Assembly: GCF_009720525.1 (NCBI RefSeq) | Contig: NZ_CP043930.1 | Coordinates: 3,690,501 to 3,754,500, forward strand | Reading direction: 5' to 3' | Source: Gimesia benthica | Lineage (GTDB): Bacteria; Planctomycetota; Planctomycetia; Planctomycetales; Planctomycetaceae | Length of the DNA: 64,000 nt | Shown: positions 28,033 to 37,771 of the stretch, in pieces | Layout: each line of letters begins with the position of its first letter | Position numbering within the stretch: the stretch's first letter is position 1 | The notes under the pieces: model-generated | What the model was told of the DNA's origin: nothing | What the model saw: the letters and a program-made list of their open reading frames with translations, nothing else | Database searches by the model: none | Position numbers and translations under genes: made by a program

Positions 28033-29265
28033 ATGGCTTTGATTAACGATCACTACCTGAAGCTCAAGGCGGGTTATCTCTTTCCGGAAATCGGACGTCG
28101 CGTCAATAAATTCTGCGAAGAAAACCCGGATGCAGCCGTGATCAAGCTGGGCATCGGCGATGTGACCGAACCCCTGCCCGCCGCCATTCGTGAAGCCATG
28201 CATAAAGCCGTTGACGAAATGGGTGACCCCACAACATTCCACGGCTACGGTCCCGAGCAGGGTTACGGCTTCCTGCGGGAAGCGATTGCCAAAAATGATT
28301 TTCACTCTCGGGGCATCGATGTCGCTGCAGATGAGATTTTCGTCTCCGACGGTTCCAAGTGTGATACCGGGAACATCCTCGACATCTTCGGTGCCGACAA
28401 TAAGGTCGCGGTGACGGACCCCGTCTATCCCGTCTATGTCGATACCAACGTGATGACCGGCCGCACCGGAGCCGCTGATGAGAGCGGACGCTATGCAGGC
28501 CTGACCTATCTGCCCGTGACGGCAGAAAACGACTTCGTGGCAGAACTGCCCGCATCTCCTGTCGATCTGATCTACCTCTGCTATCCCAACAATCCGACCG
28601 GAACCGTCGCCACCCGCGAAACGCTCAAGAAGTGGGTCGATTACGCGAAAGAAAACGGCTCGATCATTCTGTTCGATGCTGCCTATGAAGCATTCATTAC
28701 CGATCCGGAAATTCCACACTCGATTTATGAAATCGAAGGCGCTCGGGATGTCGCGATCGAATTCCGCAGCTTCAGTAAGAACGCCGGCTTCACTGGAACC
28801 CGTTGTGCGTTCACCGTCGTCCCGAAGTCATTGAAAGGGAAAACATCGACCGGAGAAACTGCCGATATTCATCCGCTCTGGAACCGCCGACATTGCACGA
28901 AATTCAACGGCGTTTCTTACATCATCCAGCGGGGTGCGGAAGCAGCTTACTCTGATGCTGGTAAAGAGCAGATCCAGGGACTGATTTCCTTCTATCTCGA
29001 GAATGCACGTTTGTTACGTGAAGGTCTGGAAGCGGTGGGCATCTCAGTCTATGGTGGCGTCAACGCACCTTATGTCTGGCTCAAGACCCCCGGCGATTCA
29101 ACCAGCTGGGACTTTTTCGATGAACTGCTCCAGAAAGCACACCTCGTCGGAACGCCGGGCAGCGGCTTTGGTGCCTCCGGGGAAGGTTACTTCCGGTTAA
29201 GTGCTTTCAACAGCCGGGATAATATCAACGAAGCGGTGACCCGTTTCCAGAAAGTCGTGAGCTAG
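28033..29265 (+). CDS. dapL: LL-diaminopimelate aminotransferase
   Basis: PLP-dependent class I/II aminotransferase converting tetrahydrodipicolinate to LL-diaminopimelate in one step, for lysine and peptidoglycan. The 410 residues match DapL throughout: start [20 protein letters not shown], substrate loop [13 protein letters not shown], the DapL-type [17 protein letters not shown], and the PLP lysine in [13 protein letters not shown] (about residue 247). GAGG lies 7 bases before the ATG. This route is typical of Planctomycetes, Verrucomicrobia, Chlamydiae, plants and some anaerobes, which supports the taxonomic guess. It is apparently transcribed alone. Confidence 0.95.
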   Translation: MALINDHYLKLKAGYLFPEIGRRVNKFCEENPDAAVIKLGIGDVTEPLPAAIREAMHKAVDEMGDPTTFHGYGPEQGYGFLREAIAKNDFHSRGIDVAADEIFVSDGSKCDTGNILDIFGADNKVAVTDPVYPVYVDTNVMTGRTGAADESGRYAGLTYLPVTAENDFVAELPASPVDLIYLCYPNNPTGTVATRETLKKWVDYAKENGSIILFDAAYEAFITDPEIPHSIYEIEGARDVAIEFRSFSKNAGFTGTRCAFTVVPKSLKGKTSTGETADIHPLWNRRHCTKFNGVSYIIQRGAEAAYSDAGKEQIQGLISFYLENARLLREGLEAVGISVYGGVNAPYVWLKTPGDSTSWDFFDELLQKAHLVGTPGSGFGASGEGYFRLSAFNSRDNINEAVTRFQKVVS

Positions 29266-29335
29266 ACTCCTGGATTGATTTGAACGGAGAAGTACGAGAG
29301 AAACCCCTGTTTTTCAGGTCGAGGATGCTTTATTG

Positions 29336-29365
29336 TAGACACTTCCGGGGCGCCTCTCCTATAAT
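29336..29365 (+). promoter_or_regulatory. Likely promoter of the FKBP gene
   Basis: TAGACA (29336-29341) and TATAAT (29360-29365) lie 18 bases apart, one mismatch from the sigma-70 consensus in the first and none in the second. The implied 5' leader is about 150 bases and contains a perfect 7-base hairpin (29389-29405, TCCTCTC-TGC-GAGAGGA). Confidence 0.55.
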
Positions 29366-29524
29366 TGAGAATCTGATTTCGTCCAAGTTCCTCTCTGCGA
29401 GAGGACACCATGCAATACACCCCTGCTAATTCCGGGCGCATTTCGCGAGTGTCCGGAATCTCGCCGACCCGTATGGTCTCTCCTGTAAATCTTCGTTTTC
29501 ACTATTCACCGAAAGGTTTTACTC

Positions 29525-30226
29525 ATGTCAAAATGGCATCTTACTGCCTGTCTCTGTATTGCGTTCTTCGGATGCGCGTCTCTGGCGCAAGCTCAAAATG
29601 AAAAATCCCAGCTGAAAGATCAGAAGCAGAAAGTCAGCTACGGTATTGGATACAATCTCGGTCAGAATCTCATGCGGGATAACCTGGATCTGGATCCCCA
29701 GGTTCTGGCAAAAGGCATCATGGATGCCATGACCAAACAGAAACCACAGATGACCGAAGACGAAATTCGGGCGACCCTGCTCGCATTCCAGCAGCAGCTG
29801 CAGAAAGACGCTCAGACTAAAATGCAGAAAGAAGCCGAGGCAAACGTTGCCAAAGGCAAGAAATTCCTGGCAGACAACGCCAAGAAAGAAGGCGTCAAAA
29901 CCACCAAGAGTGGTCTGCAGTATAAGGTCATCAAATCCGGTTCAGGGAAAACTCCTAAATTGACCGATGAAGTGACGACTCACTATCGGGGCACCCTGAT
30001 CGACGGCACCGAGTTCGACAGCTCCTACAAACGGAAGCAGCCAGCAACATTCCCCGTCAACCGGGTGATCGGTGGCTGGACCGAAGCACTGCAGCTGATG
30101 AAAGAAGGCGACAAATGGCAGCTCTTCATCCCCAGTGATCTAGCCTACGGCGAGCGGGGATCAGGACCTGATATCGGACCCAACGAAGTCCTCATCTTCG
30201 ACATCGAACTGCTGAAAGTGAACTAA
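29525..30226 (+). CDS. FKBP-type peptidyl-prolyl isomerase, exported (FkpA/Mip-like)
   Basis: 233-residue periplasmic folding helper. Signal peptide (1-23, ending SLAQA), an N-terminal helical dimerisation domain of the FKBP_N type (about 30-115, with the typical KVSYGIGYNLGQN start) and a C-terminal FKBP domain (about 125-233). Conserved catalytic-pocket residues are visible in TEFDSSY, PVNRVIGGWTEALQLM and KWQLFIPSDLAYGERG. AAAGG lies about 8 bases before the ATG. A promoter upstream and terminator downstream make it a single-gene unit. Confidence 0.93.
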   Translation: MSKWHLTACLCIAFFGCASLAQAQNEKSQLKDQKQKVSYGIGYNLGQNLMRDNLDLDPQVLAKGIMDAMTKQKPQMTEDEIRATLLAFQQQLQKDAQTKMQKEAEANVAKGKKFLADNAKKEGVKTTKSGLQYKVIKSGSGKTPKLTDEVTTHYRGTLIDGTEFDSSYKRKQPATFPVNRVIGGWTEALQLMKEGDKWQLFIPSDLAYGERGSGPDIGPNEVLIFDIELLKVN

Positions 30227-30266
30227 GCTGATTCGCTAGTTGCACAAACAGTGTGTATGAAATATC

Positions 30267-30300
30267 AAACCGGCGTCTTTTCGAAGGCGTCGGTTTTTTT
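30267..30300 (+). terminator. Intrinsic terminator of the FKBP gene
   Basis: AAACCGGCGTCTT (30267-30279) pairs with AAGGCGTCGGTTT, using two G-T wobbles, and is followed by a run of at least seven T. About 40 bases after the FKBP stop. Confidence 0.8.
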
Positions 30301-30508
30301 ACGTCTGATGTGAATGACCTGATGTCTGGCTGTAACGATTTTTCAGGTCCTGTGGATTGTGGATTGCCCAATTCCGTCGAACTGATGTTTTTATACATAT
30401 CCAGTTTCACAGATGTTGTTTTTTGTGAGCTAGAGTTCACGGTGACTGAAACCATTAGTCTCAATCTACCGCCATTCTACGCCAACAGAAAACAGGGCCA
30501 AATCAGAT

Positions 30509-31588
30509 ATGAACTCGCAACAGCATCAGTTACTGGAGGAGTCACAAGCGACTTATTCACAGCCAACCTGCTCCGAATGTGGTACGCACGAACCCTGGGG
30601 ACTCTCTTCCTGGTGTCCGAAATGCGGCTATTATCCTGCGTTAGGCAAATGCGTCGGCCAGCCGGATCTGCCGGCAGGCGCCGAGGAAAAACCTCAGCCG
30701 CAGACCATCTGGGAGTTGATTCCCGAATGGGCCTGGGTCCTGGGACTGGGAGTCATCGGTTCGATCGGACTGAGTATCGCAGGGCGGTTTCTCACCCAGA
30801 ACCCGGCAGAACTCTGCCTGTGGACACTGACCCAGGCGAGCGCAGGAGCGCTGATGTTCCTGATCGGTCAATTTATCGCCTATCTATATGCGGTTTCCAA
30901 ATCAGCGGAATTCGGGATCTTGAGTATCGTTCTGAACCCGTTCAAAATCTGGCGACCCACCATCAGCCGGTTCCCCGAAGGAGCCTGGAAACTCGACATA
31001 GCGGTCTGGGGACTGACACTGACCGTCGGGGCTTTTGCGATTGTAGGTGGATTTGAATTCGATTCCCTGTTTGATGACTGGGGAGTGCGTAAGACCGCCA
31101 ACGTGAACCTCGTTTCTTCCATCGTCGATCAGGCGAAAGAACATGAAGGTGACGGTGCCGACAACCTCGAAGATGCTCTGAATGACTTCGCTGGTGGAAC
31201 CGAAGAAGAAGGCAAGGAAATGATTCCCGAAGAAGAGGGAACCACAGGACAACTGCCCGAGTTCGACTGTCTGCTGGTCGGTTACACGACCCTGCCTGAC
31301 GGACGGATCGATTCCGTTCTGCTGGCGTCCTCGTTTAATAAAAAACTGACCTATGCCGGGAAGCTCAACGCGACCGACATTCCAGCAGACGTACTGGAAG
31401 AATGGCAGCAGCGACTGCCCAAACTGGAGCAGTTCGCACCGTTCGTCAAAGTCAAAACCAAGGGGCCGACCACCTGGATCAAACCGAAGATCACCGTCAA
31501 CATCGCCTCCAAGGGTTGGGCTGAAACCGACCAGCAGTTGATCAAACCACAGTTTGTGTCACTGCTGCAGGAGATCAGTGTCGACTAG
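30509..31588 (+). CDS. Zinc-ribbon membrane protein, unknown
   Basis: 359-residue protein of unknown function. The N-terminus carries a zinc-ribbon pattern (CSEC at 21-24, CPKC at 36-39). Four hydrophobic helices follow between about 75 and 200 (VLGLGVIGSIGLSIAG, ALMFLIGQFIAYLYAV, then two around 140 and 175-195), and then a ~150-residue soluble domain with an acidic linker (about 225-255). No catalytic signature is seen. The N-terminal ribbon would face the cytoplasm if the usual positive-inside rule holds. It has its own terminator and no clear operon partner. Confidence 0.65.
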   Translation: MNSQQHQLLEESQATYSQPTCSECGTHEPWGLSSWCPKCGYYPALGKCVGQPDLPAGAEEKPQPQTIWELIPEWAWVLGLGVIGSIGLSIAGRFLTQNPAELCLWTLTQASAGALMFLIGQFIAYLYAVSKSAEFGILSIVLNPFKIWRPTISRFPEGAWKLDIAVWGLTLTVGAFAIVGGFEFDSLFDDWGVRKTANVNLVSSIVDQAKEHEGDGADNLEDALNDFAGGTEEEGKEMIPEEEGTTGQLPEFDCLLVGYTTLPDGRIDSVLLASSFNKKLTYAGKLNATDIPADVLEEWQQRLPKLEQFAPFVKVKTKGPTTWIKPKITVNIASKGWAETDQQLIKPQFVSLLQEISVD

Positions 31589-31618
31589 GCACCGTGTTGG
31601 AACATTGTAGAATGCAGA

Positions 31619-31657
31619 AACGAACCCCGCTGCGAAGGTAGCGGGGTTCGTTGTTTT
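31619..31657 (+). terminator. Intrinsic terminator after the zinc-ribbon gene
   Basis: Perfect 13-base stem (AACGAACCCCGCT at 31619-31631 with its complement at 31640-31652), an 8-base loop and a short T run (31654-31657). About 30 bases after the stop. Confidence 0.8.
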
Positions 31658-31756
31658 ACCACCGGAGGATTGCCGCCGCCCCTGTTTTCCCCGGCGGGGA
31701 ATGCTAGAATAAGGACTCAGGAAATACTTCATTCAGCATACGGGCAGTCAGCAAGC

Positions 31757-32797
31757 ATGAAACCGGAATTGGAACGTTACAGTCGTCAGGTCCTCTTTTC
31801 TGAACTGGGTGAAGCGGGGCAGACGAACCTGATGCAGGGCCGCGTCTTACTCTGTGGATGTGGAGCGCTGGGAACCGTACTCGCGGAAACACTGGTTCGC
31901 GCAGGCGTGGGACAGATCAAAATTGTCGACCGCGATTTCGTCGAGATCAGCAACCTGCAGCGGCAGGTTCTGTTTGATGAGTCGGACGTCGCAGCCAAAC
32001 TGCCCAAGGCAATCGCAGCTGCTGAAAAACTGAAGAAGATCAACAGTACCGTCAATATCGAGCCGATTGTCGCCGACATCGACCATACCAATATCCTGTC
32101 CCTCGCCAAAGACGTCGACCTGATCCTGGACGGCACCGATAACTTCGAAGTCCGGTATCTGATCAATGATGTCTCACTGGAACTGGGCATCCCCTGGATC
32201 TACTGCGGCTGTATCGGCAGTACCGGTCAGACAATGACCATTCTGCCCGGCAAGACCGCCTGCCTGCGTTGTCTGATCGATACCGCTCCCGAACCGGGCA
32301 GCACCGAAACCTGCGACACCGCGGGAATTCTGGGACCCACGGTCAATGTGATCGCTTCCCTGGAAGCCGTCGATGCCATCAAGCTGCTCGCCGGGAAAGA
32401 AGATCTCATCAAACCGGTACTCACCGTGGTCGATATCTGGGAGGGCTCCTATCGACAGATGAGCGTCGCGGACCTCAGAGAAAAATCGGGCTGCAAAGCC
32501 TGTCACCAGGGAGAACGCGTCTGGTTGAAAGGGGAACAGGGTTCACGTACCACGCGGCTCTGTGGTCGTAACGCGGTACAGGTCGCTCCCGCCGATAAAG
32601 GTAAGATTGTCTTTGAAGATCTTGCAGAAAAACTGAAGCATTCCGGTGAAGTCGACTTCAATCCTTATCTGCTGCGATTGAATCTGAAAAACCCCGACTA
32701 CGAAATCAGTCTGTTCCGCGACGGACGCGCGATCATTAAAGGGACCGACGATCCCGCGGTCGCTAAAACGGTCTATGCCCGTTACATCGGCAGCTGA
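31757..32797 (+). CDS. ThiF/MoeB/HesA-family adenylyltransferase
   Basis: E1-like enzyme that adenylates the C-terminal glycine of a ubiquitin-like sulphur carrier (ThiS or MoaD) for thiamine or molybdopterin synthesis. It has the conserved start ELERYSRQVLF, the nucleotide loop LLCGCGALGTV (about 31-41), the DGTDNFEVRYLIND region and the zinc cysteine pairs (CLRC and CKAC). A ~90-residue C-terminal domain follows (from about LCGRNAVQV to the end). It is not a rhodanese, so sulphur is not loaded by this protein itself. Start at 31757 gives 346 residues; the reading from 31670 is a low-complexity extension. The substrate is undetermined. Confidence 0.83.
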   Translation: MKPELERYSRQVLFSELGEAGQTNLMQGRVLLCGCGALGTVLAETLVRAGVGQIKIVDRDFVEISNLQRQVLFDESDVAAKLPKAIAAAEKLKKINSTVNIEPIVADIDHTNILSLAKDVDLILDGTDNFEVRYLINDVSLELGIPWIYCGCIGSTGQTMTILPGKTACLRCLIDTAPEPGSTETCDTAGILGPTVNVIASLEAVDAIKLLAGKEDLIKPVLTVVDIWEGSYRQMSVADLREKSGCKACHQGERVWLKGEQGSRTTRLCGRNAVQVAPADKGKIVFEDLAEKLKHSGEVDFNPYLLRLNLKNPDYEISLFRDGRAIIKGTDDPAVAKTVYARYIGS

Positions 32798-32809
32798 CCG
32801 AAGCCCGGT

Positions 32810-34354
32810 TTACCGGGACTCTGTTTTCAGCGCGGACTCGATCTCTGCCCGATGCGCCAGGAATGTCTGCACCATCTCGCGGCGGATACGCATTACCAGT
32901 TCCCGGGTCATCAGCGTGGAGTGATCTTTGCCCGGATGAATTTCTACGACCGACTGCGCGTCAACTTGCTGGTTCAGTTTATCCAGCGAAAGCTTGAGCA
33001 GCACCGTGGCTCCCGTCAGGTAAAATGTATCTTCCTCACCCATGAAGACGTGGATTTTACCCGCCAGTTGCGGGCCCAGATTCTCCCAGTTCTCCTCGAG
33101 AATCAAGCGAATGTCATACGCTTTCCAGGTTTCGGCAACCCGGGGATCGATCTTGCCCGTCTCCCGGTCATACAGTTTCAGTGGCCTGCCGTCAGCGCCA
33201 CGTGGGGAAAAGACGGCTTCAAAGCTTCTTAGCTGACCGCCGTAACCGAGCACCTGTTCCATTTTCGCGAATGGTTCAAACCAGAGGATCGGTTTCCCGC
33301 CGCGACGCCCCAATGGCCGTGGTCGGCCATTCGCATCACGATAGACGTTGCTGTCCGTTTCATAGATATTGATCAACTGAAAGTCGCGAAAATCGACCGG
33401 GTCGGGAGCGGTACTCCAGGTTCCGCCAAACTGATCAGGATAAGTAATCTGCAACCACAGCGAAGACCAGCCTCCCGAGGAATGACCGGTGAGGAACCGC
33501 GCCCGTGGATGTGGGATCGCCCGGAAAGACTTTTCCAGTGCAGGCAGGAACTCGGTCGTGAAGGCTTTGCCGACTGGACCATTGGTGGCCGAATCGGCAA
33601 ACACGTGATGGCCCCACTGGCACTGGGGATTCAACTGCACCCGCAGAAACTCAACCCCCTGCTCATTCTGTTCGGTAATCGGTTCATTCCGGATTCCCCG
33701 CATGTGATCGCCGCCAAACCCGGGGATGGAATAGATGACGGGATATTTCCGCTGCGGCTGGCGGTAATAACTTTGTGGCAGTAACACCGAGGCTTCCAGA
33801 AATGTCTCGCGACCATGAAACCTGGAAAGCAGTTCAGAACGCACCTGGATCTGTTTACTCCAGCGGGTTTCGGGAAACGGTTTCGCGGGTACCAGTGAAT
33901 CGATGGTTAACAACGGCGGCTGAGTTGAGACCACGGAGGGCACACGGAGAACCTGGCTATAGCCGTTGCCCGGGCCGGTGCCGATCTTCGGTTCTCCTGC
34001 ATTGAAACGTGCGACAGCCTGCACCTGATAACCGTTCAGATTCATGTCCGCATACGGGTCTGGATAAGAGAGCAGACCGGGAGTCTCGGCAGAAAATTCA
34101 AGCCGCTCGCCCGGCTTCCAGTTGGTAACATCCCGCGCCACGAAGGACTCCGGATTAAACCACGAAGGACCCAGCCGGGGTTCACGCCCGGAGCGGGTGA
34201 AGAACAGATAGACGCGGCCCGTAAACGGCTGTGGATGCACGCCCTCCGTAAACTGGACCTCAAACCGCTGCTGAGCTGCCTCTGCCGGTAAGGCCTGAAA
34301 CAGAGTAAGCAGAAGGGACAACATCAGCAAGCGAAGTCGAAATACGGGAATCAT
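32810..34354 (-). CDS. Exported alpha/beta-hydrolase esterase (esterase D-like)
   Basis: 514-residue secreted hydrolase: signal peptide (about 1-27, ending ALPAEA), an N-terminal beta-rich domain (to about 200) and an alpha/beta-hydrolase domain of the putative esterase family. The nucleophile is the serine of TGHSSGGWSS; the conserved aspartate is probably within FMGEEDTFYL and the histidine in PGKDHSTL near the C-terminus. Length is greater than simple esterase D because of the N-terminal domain. The gene is transcribed divergently from slyX. Substrate unknown; polysaccharide esters are a plausible guess given the nearby sulfatase. Confidence 0.78.
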   Translation of the reverse strand: MIPVFRLRLLMLSLLLTLFQALPAEAAQQRFEVQFTEGVHPQPFTGRVYLFFTRSGREPRLGPSWFNPESFVARDVTNWKPGERLEFSAETPGLLSYPDPYADMNLNGYQVQAVARFNAGEPKIGTGPGNGYSQVLRVPSVVSTQPPLLTIDSLVPAKPFPETRWSKQIQVRSELLSRFHGRETFLEASVLLPQSYYRQPQRKYPVIYSIPGFGGDHMRGIRNEPITEQNEQGVEFLRVQLNPQCQWGHHVFADSATNGPVGKAFTTEFLPALEKSFRAIPHPRARFLTGHSSGGWSSLWLQITYPDQFGGTWSTAPDPVDFRDFQLINIYETDSNVYRDANGRPRPLGRRGGKPILWFEPFAKMEQVLGYGGQLRSFEAVFSPRGADGRPLKLYDRETGKIDPRVAETWKAYDIRLILEENWENLGPQLAGKIHVFMGEEDTFYLTGATVLLKLSLDKLNQQVDAQSVVEIHPGKDHSTLMTRELVMRIRREMVQTFLAHRAEIESALKTESR

Positions 34355-34467
34355 GATGAATCTGACCTGAGCCTGTTTCAAAGTGGACCGTGCGCGAATA
34401 AAATCTCCCTACATCATAACCGGCTGTCCCCCGCTGAAAAGCCGCTTTCCCGAAAGATCAAAGTCCC

Positions 34468-34701
34468 ATGAGTGAATCAGCTTCTCCCCTGGAAGAAGTC
34501 TCTTCCCGCCTGAACCAGATTGAATCAGTGCTGATGCACCTGCAGCACGATGTTGAGCAATTGAACACGGCGATCCTGCATCAGAATGATGTGCTGGACA
34601 AACTGAGTCGATCCATGAAGTTACTGGATAACCGCATCGGGACGCTCGAAGATGAGGACGAAGGTCGGGATCCCCTCCAGGAGAAGCCGCCGCATTATTG
34701 A
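34468..34701 (+). CDS. slyX: SlyX-family coiled-coil protein
   Basis: 77-residue protein, largely one coiled coil (about 8-63; SRLNQIESVLMHLQHDVEQL), with the SlyX pattern of heptads and the NTAILHQNDVLDKLSR segment. Function of the family is unknown; in enterobacteria it was named from the slyD neighbourhood. An acidic tail ends in PPHY, also typical of SlyX. It is short but the match in length and pattern is good. It lies ahead of the sulfatase gene without an obvious link. Confidence 0.75.
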   Translation: MSESASPLEEVSSRLNQIESVLMHLQHDVEQLNTAILHQNDVLDKLSRSMKLLDNRIGTLEDEDEGRDPLQEKPPHY

Positions 34702-34836
34702 TGCAGCGATGGTCGACAGATCTTCTGAAATCGGTTGTTGCCAGGCAGGCGACTTGCAAAACAGAATCGAATGCGGCATGCTGAAAGTGCTCAACCTGGC
34801 AGCGTTTTTCTGTTTTCATCCCGGAAGGTTCTGCTC

Positions 34837-36321
34837 ATGTCACGCTTCTGTATTACTTCTGTCATGCATTGTCTGATCGCTGTGGTCGCGCTGGTAAGTT
34901 CCGGTTTCCTGCAGGCGGCCGAACAGAAACGCCCCAACGTCGTGATCATCATGACCGACAACCATGGGGAATGGACGCTGGGCTGCTACGGTAACAAGGA
35001 CATCAAAACGCCGCACATTGATCAGCTGGCTCAGGAAGGCACACTGTTTACCAGGGCTTTCGCCAACAACGCGGTCTGTTCGCCTACGCGGGCAACCTTC
35101 CTTACCGGACTGATGCCGTGTCAGCATGGCGTGCACTGTTATCTCAGGCCACGCATCCAGACCGGTCCCGATTCCTACAACACGCTGGAGGAATTTCAGA
35201 CCATTCCCCAGATCCTGCACGATGCCGGCTATGTCTGTGGACTCTCGGGCAAATGGCATCTGGGCGACAACCTCTATCCTCAGGAAGGTTTTTCCTACTG
35301 GATCACCAAGCCGCACGGCGCGAGTTCGGGATTCTATGATCAGGAAGTGATCGAAGACGAAAAGATTCACAAAGAACCGACCTACCTGACCGATCTCTGG
35401 ACGCAGCACGGTATCAAGTTCATCAAACAGAATCAGGATAAACCCTTCTTCCTGTTCCTGGCGTATAACGGTCCCTATGGACTGGGTTCCGCGATGAAGG
35501 AGCCGATTAAAAACCGTTTCAAGGAAGAGTACGAACAGCTGACCTTCCCCTCCTTCCCGCGGGAAAAAGCGCAGCCCTGGAACTTCAACTACGGAGACTG
35601 GATCGGAGACCTGGGCATCATTCGCAAATATGCAGCGGAAGTCTCAGGCGTGGATGATGGTGTCGGGCAAATCATGCAGACACTCAAAGAGCTTGGTCTC
35701 CGTGAAAATACGCTGGTTATTTTCACAGCCGACCAGGGGCTGTCCGGCGGCCATAGTGGCTACTGGGGCATGGGCGATCACACCCGCCCCTTAACGGCCT
35801 TTGACTGGACGCTGACAATTCCACTGATTTTCTCTCAGCCAGGTCAGATCGTGGAGGGAGCCCGGCAGAATATGATGGTCGCCAATTACGATGTATATCC
35901 GACTCTGCTCAACTACCTCGGTCTCGCGGATAAAATTCCGGCCAAGCCAGCCCGCCCCGGACGCAATTTTGCACCCGTACTCAAGGGGAAACAGATTCCC
36001 TGGAAGGAAGAAGTCTTCTACGAATTCGAAAACGTGCGGGCCGTTCGGACACCAGAGTGGAAGTTTATTGAACGCTATCATGAATCGCCCAACGAACTCT
36101 ATCACCTGACCCGGGATTCAAAAGAGCACAACAACCTGATCGATGACGCCCAGTACAAGCAGAAAAAAGACGAGCTGAAACAGGAGCTCGATCAGTTTTT
36201 TGCCCGCTATGCCGATCCTAAGTGGGATATCTGGAATGGCGGTCAGTCTAAAACTGTACTGATGACACAAAAACTCTTCCCCAAGACCTATCTCTACCTG
36301 CCAGAACCGAAAAAGAAGTGA
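34837..36321 (+). CDS. Exported formylglycine-dependent sulfatase
   Basis: Arylsulfatase-family enzyme of 494 residues that cleaves sulfate esters, probably from marine polysaccharides. Signal peptide about 1-27. The formylglycine site is CSPTR (cysteine 81) followed by ATFLTG. The first metal motif reads MTDNHGEWTLGCYG (aspartate-asparagine rather than the usual two aspartates) and the second is TADQGLSGGHSGYWG. The conserved lysine/histidine region is KWHLG. GGAAGG lies about 8 bases before the ATG at 34837. Activation needs a formylglycine-generating enzyme encoded elsewhere. Such genes are abundant in Planctomycetes. Confidence 0.93.
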   Translation: MSRFCITSVMHCLIAVVALVSSGFLQAAEQKRPNVVIIMTDNHGEWTLGCYGNKDIKTPHIDQLAQEGTLFTRAFANNAVCSPTRATFLTGLMPCQHGVHCYLRPRIQTGPDSYNTLEEFQTIPQILHDAGYVCGLSGKWHLGDNLYPQEGFSYWITKPHGASSGFYDQEVIEDEKIHKEPTYLTDLWTQHGIKFIKQNQDKPFFLFLAYNGPYGLGSAMKEPIKNRFKEEYEQLTFPSFPREKAQPWNFNYGDWIGDLGIIRKYAAEVSGVDDGVGQIMQTLKELGLRENTLVIFTADQGLSGGHSGYWGMGDHTRPLTAFDWTLTIPLIFSQPGQIVEGARQNMMVANYDVYPTLLNYLGLADKIPAKPARPGRNFAPVLKGKQIPWKEEVFYEFENVRAVRTPEWKFIERYHESPNELYHLTRDSKEHNNLIDDAQYKQKKDELKQELDQFFARYADPKWDIWNGGQSKTVLMTQKLFPKTYLYLPEPKKK

Positions 36322-36643
36322 ACGCCGGAATACTTTTCTGGTCCGATTTGCAAAATTTTTCTGGTCAGCGCCTGGGGCAACTGCTATAAATTGTCTAATC
36401 GATACAATTTATCAATGTTATCCAGGTTGTGCCTTTTGTCTGGTGATTCTTTTATGCAACACGTTCTTTCGCGACATATCCTTAATGTGTCGGAAAGATA
36501 AGCAGGCTGGGTAAAAACTGCTGCAGCTCCTGATTATCTGGTCTAAAAGTTGCAACTCACTTGATGTGGCACAAGCTCAACTTTCCGATACGTATTTAAA
36601 CGAACCGTTTTGAAAGTCTGAGCACAACCAGGAGGTACGTGCG
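36322..36643. other. Intergenic region before the desaturase gene
   Basis: 322 bases with no coding signal and low G+C at its centre. It contains the perfect inverted repeat at 36386-36412, described separately, and the desaturase ribosome site AGGAGG 8 bases before 36644. I saw no clear terminator for the sulfatase. Confidence 0.5.
36386..36412. promoter_or_regulatory. Perfect inverted repeat, possible operator
   Basis: ATAAATTGT (36386-36394) and ACAATTTAT (36404-36412) are exact complements, separated by 9 bases. It has no T run and is A/T rich, so it is a poor terminator and a better candidate for a dimeric-repressor site. It is about 230 bases before the desaturase start, which is far for a simple operator unless the 5' leader is long. 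Confidence 0.35.
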
Positions 36644-37690
36644 ATGTCAGTGACTCTTTTCACTGCTAAAGAGATCGAAGATCTCGAAACAAAATCGACA
36701 ACTCCCCGTTTTTCACACTCACTGTTCGGATCCATCGCGATCATGGCGCTGGCATTCCAATGGCCCTCCCCTGCCTGGTACTTTCAGGTCGGCTGGACGA
36801 TCATTGCTGCCTACAGCATGTTCTGCTGGTCGAGCTGTTTTCATGAAACATCTCACCAGGGAATCTGTGGTAAAACCTGGGTCAGCGTCTGGCTGGGCCG
36901 CGCGATCGGCACCGGACTGTTAGTCTCTTATACCGCTTATCGCGAAGCCCATATCCGTCATCACGCTTATCTGAATAAGCCCGGTGACTGGGAATTGTGG
37001 CCGTATTCCGATCCTACAACGTCTCTGACATTCCGACGTATCTTCTGCTGGCTGGAATTCCCCTTCGGGTTCTTCACGTCACCTTTCGTCTACAGTCGGC
37101 TCTGTTTCAGCAAAAATACCCCGGTTAAAAACCCCAAGGTCATTCGCACCATGCGTCTGGAATACGCGGCGATGGCTGTGTTCTGGGCTGCCGTCCTGGG
37201 AACCATTGCCTGGTTCTCGCTCTGGCGTCCGTTCATCGTCGCCTGGGTCATTCCTCACTGGGTGGCCAGTGTGATTCAGACTTTCCGCAAATTTACCGAG
37301 CACCTGGGAATGAAGAGTTACGATCCGCTGCTCGGCACCCGGACCGTGATTGGCAATGGTCTGATCACCCGGATCTGCACTTACATTAACTTTGACATCT
37401 TCGTTCACGGGCCACATCACCGGCATCCCAAGATTGCCCACAACAAGCTGGTTGAAAAAATGGACAACTATCAGCAGGACAATCCCGACACGAAGTACCC
37501 GGTATTTACGACCTACATGTCAGCCATCAAGCATACCCTCCCCGCCCTCTGGAAACCGGGCGTCGGTATGAACGTGGGAGCTCCCGCACCGAAGAAAGAA
37601 AAATGGCTGGGCGCAGACAACTTTGTCACCGATGTCGCACGCGAGATTCTCTCCGACCGCGATGTCTCCAAAGTACACCGCGCATCGTAG
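36644..37690 (+). CDS. Membrane fatty-acid desaturase / hydroxylase family protein
   Basis: Di-iron membrane oxidase of the fatty-acid desaturase superfamily (348 residues). All three histidine boxes are intact: HETSH (67-71), HIRHH (103-107) and HGPHH near residue 256, with a further HRHP just after. Hydrophobic segments flank them (about 28-45, 48-62, 85-100, 175-210). The family covers acyl-lipid desaturases and carotenoid hydroxylases/ketolases, and the substrate cannot be fixed here. The gene is a single unit with a strong AGGAGG and a strong terminator; membrane-fluidity control would fit the possible operator upstream. Confidence 0.85.
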   Translation: MSVTLFTAKEIEDLETKSTTPRFSHSLFGSIAIMALAFQWPSPAWYFQVGWTIIAAYSMFCWSSCFHETSHQGICGKTWVSVWLGRAIGTGLLVSYTAYREAHIRHHAYLNKPGDWELWPYSDPTTSLTFRRIFCWLEFPFGFFTSPFVYSRLCFSKNTPVKNPKVIRTMRLEYAAMAVFWAAVLGTIAWFSLWRPFIVAWVIPHWVASVIQTFRKFTEHLGMKSYDPLLGTRTVIGNGLITRICTYINFDIFVHGPHHRHPKIAHNKLVEKMDNYQQDNPDTKYPVFTTYMSAIKHTLPALWKPGVGMNVGAPAPKKEKWLGADNFVTDVAREILSDRDVSKVHRAS

Positions 37691-37706
37691 TCATCACGAA
37701 ATCGAA

Positions 37707-37747
37707 AACGCCCCAGCTGTCATCAGGACACTGGGGCGTTTTTTTAT
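37707..37747 (+). terminator. Intrinsic terminator of the desaturase gene
   Basis: AACGCCCCAG (37707-37716) pairs exactly with CTGGGGCGTT (37731-37740), followed by a T run to 37746. Confidence 0.85.
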
Positions 37748-37771
37748 GTAGACAGACTGTCCGGATTCCGC

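Noticed and set aside
29410-29601. 63-codon leader frame before the FKBP gene
   Set aside because: It has GAGGA ahead of the ATG but overlaps the signal-peptide start of the FKBP gene out of frame; its sequence looks random. Possibly a leader peptide, but nothing supports it.
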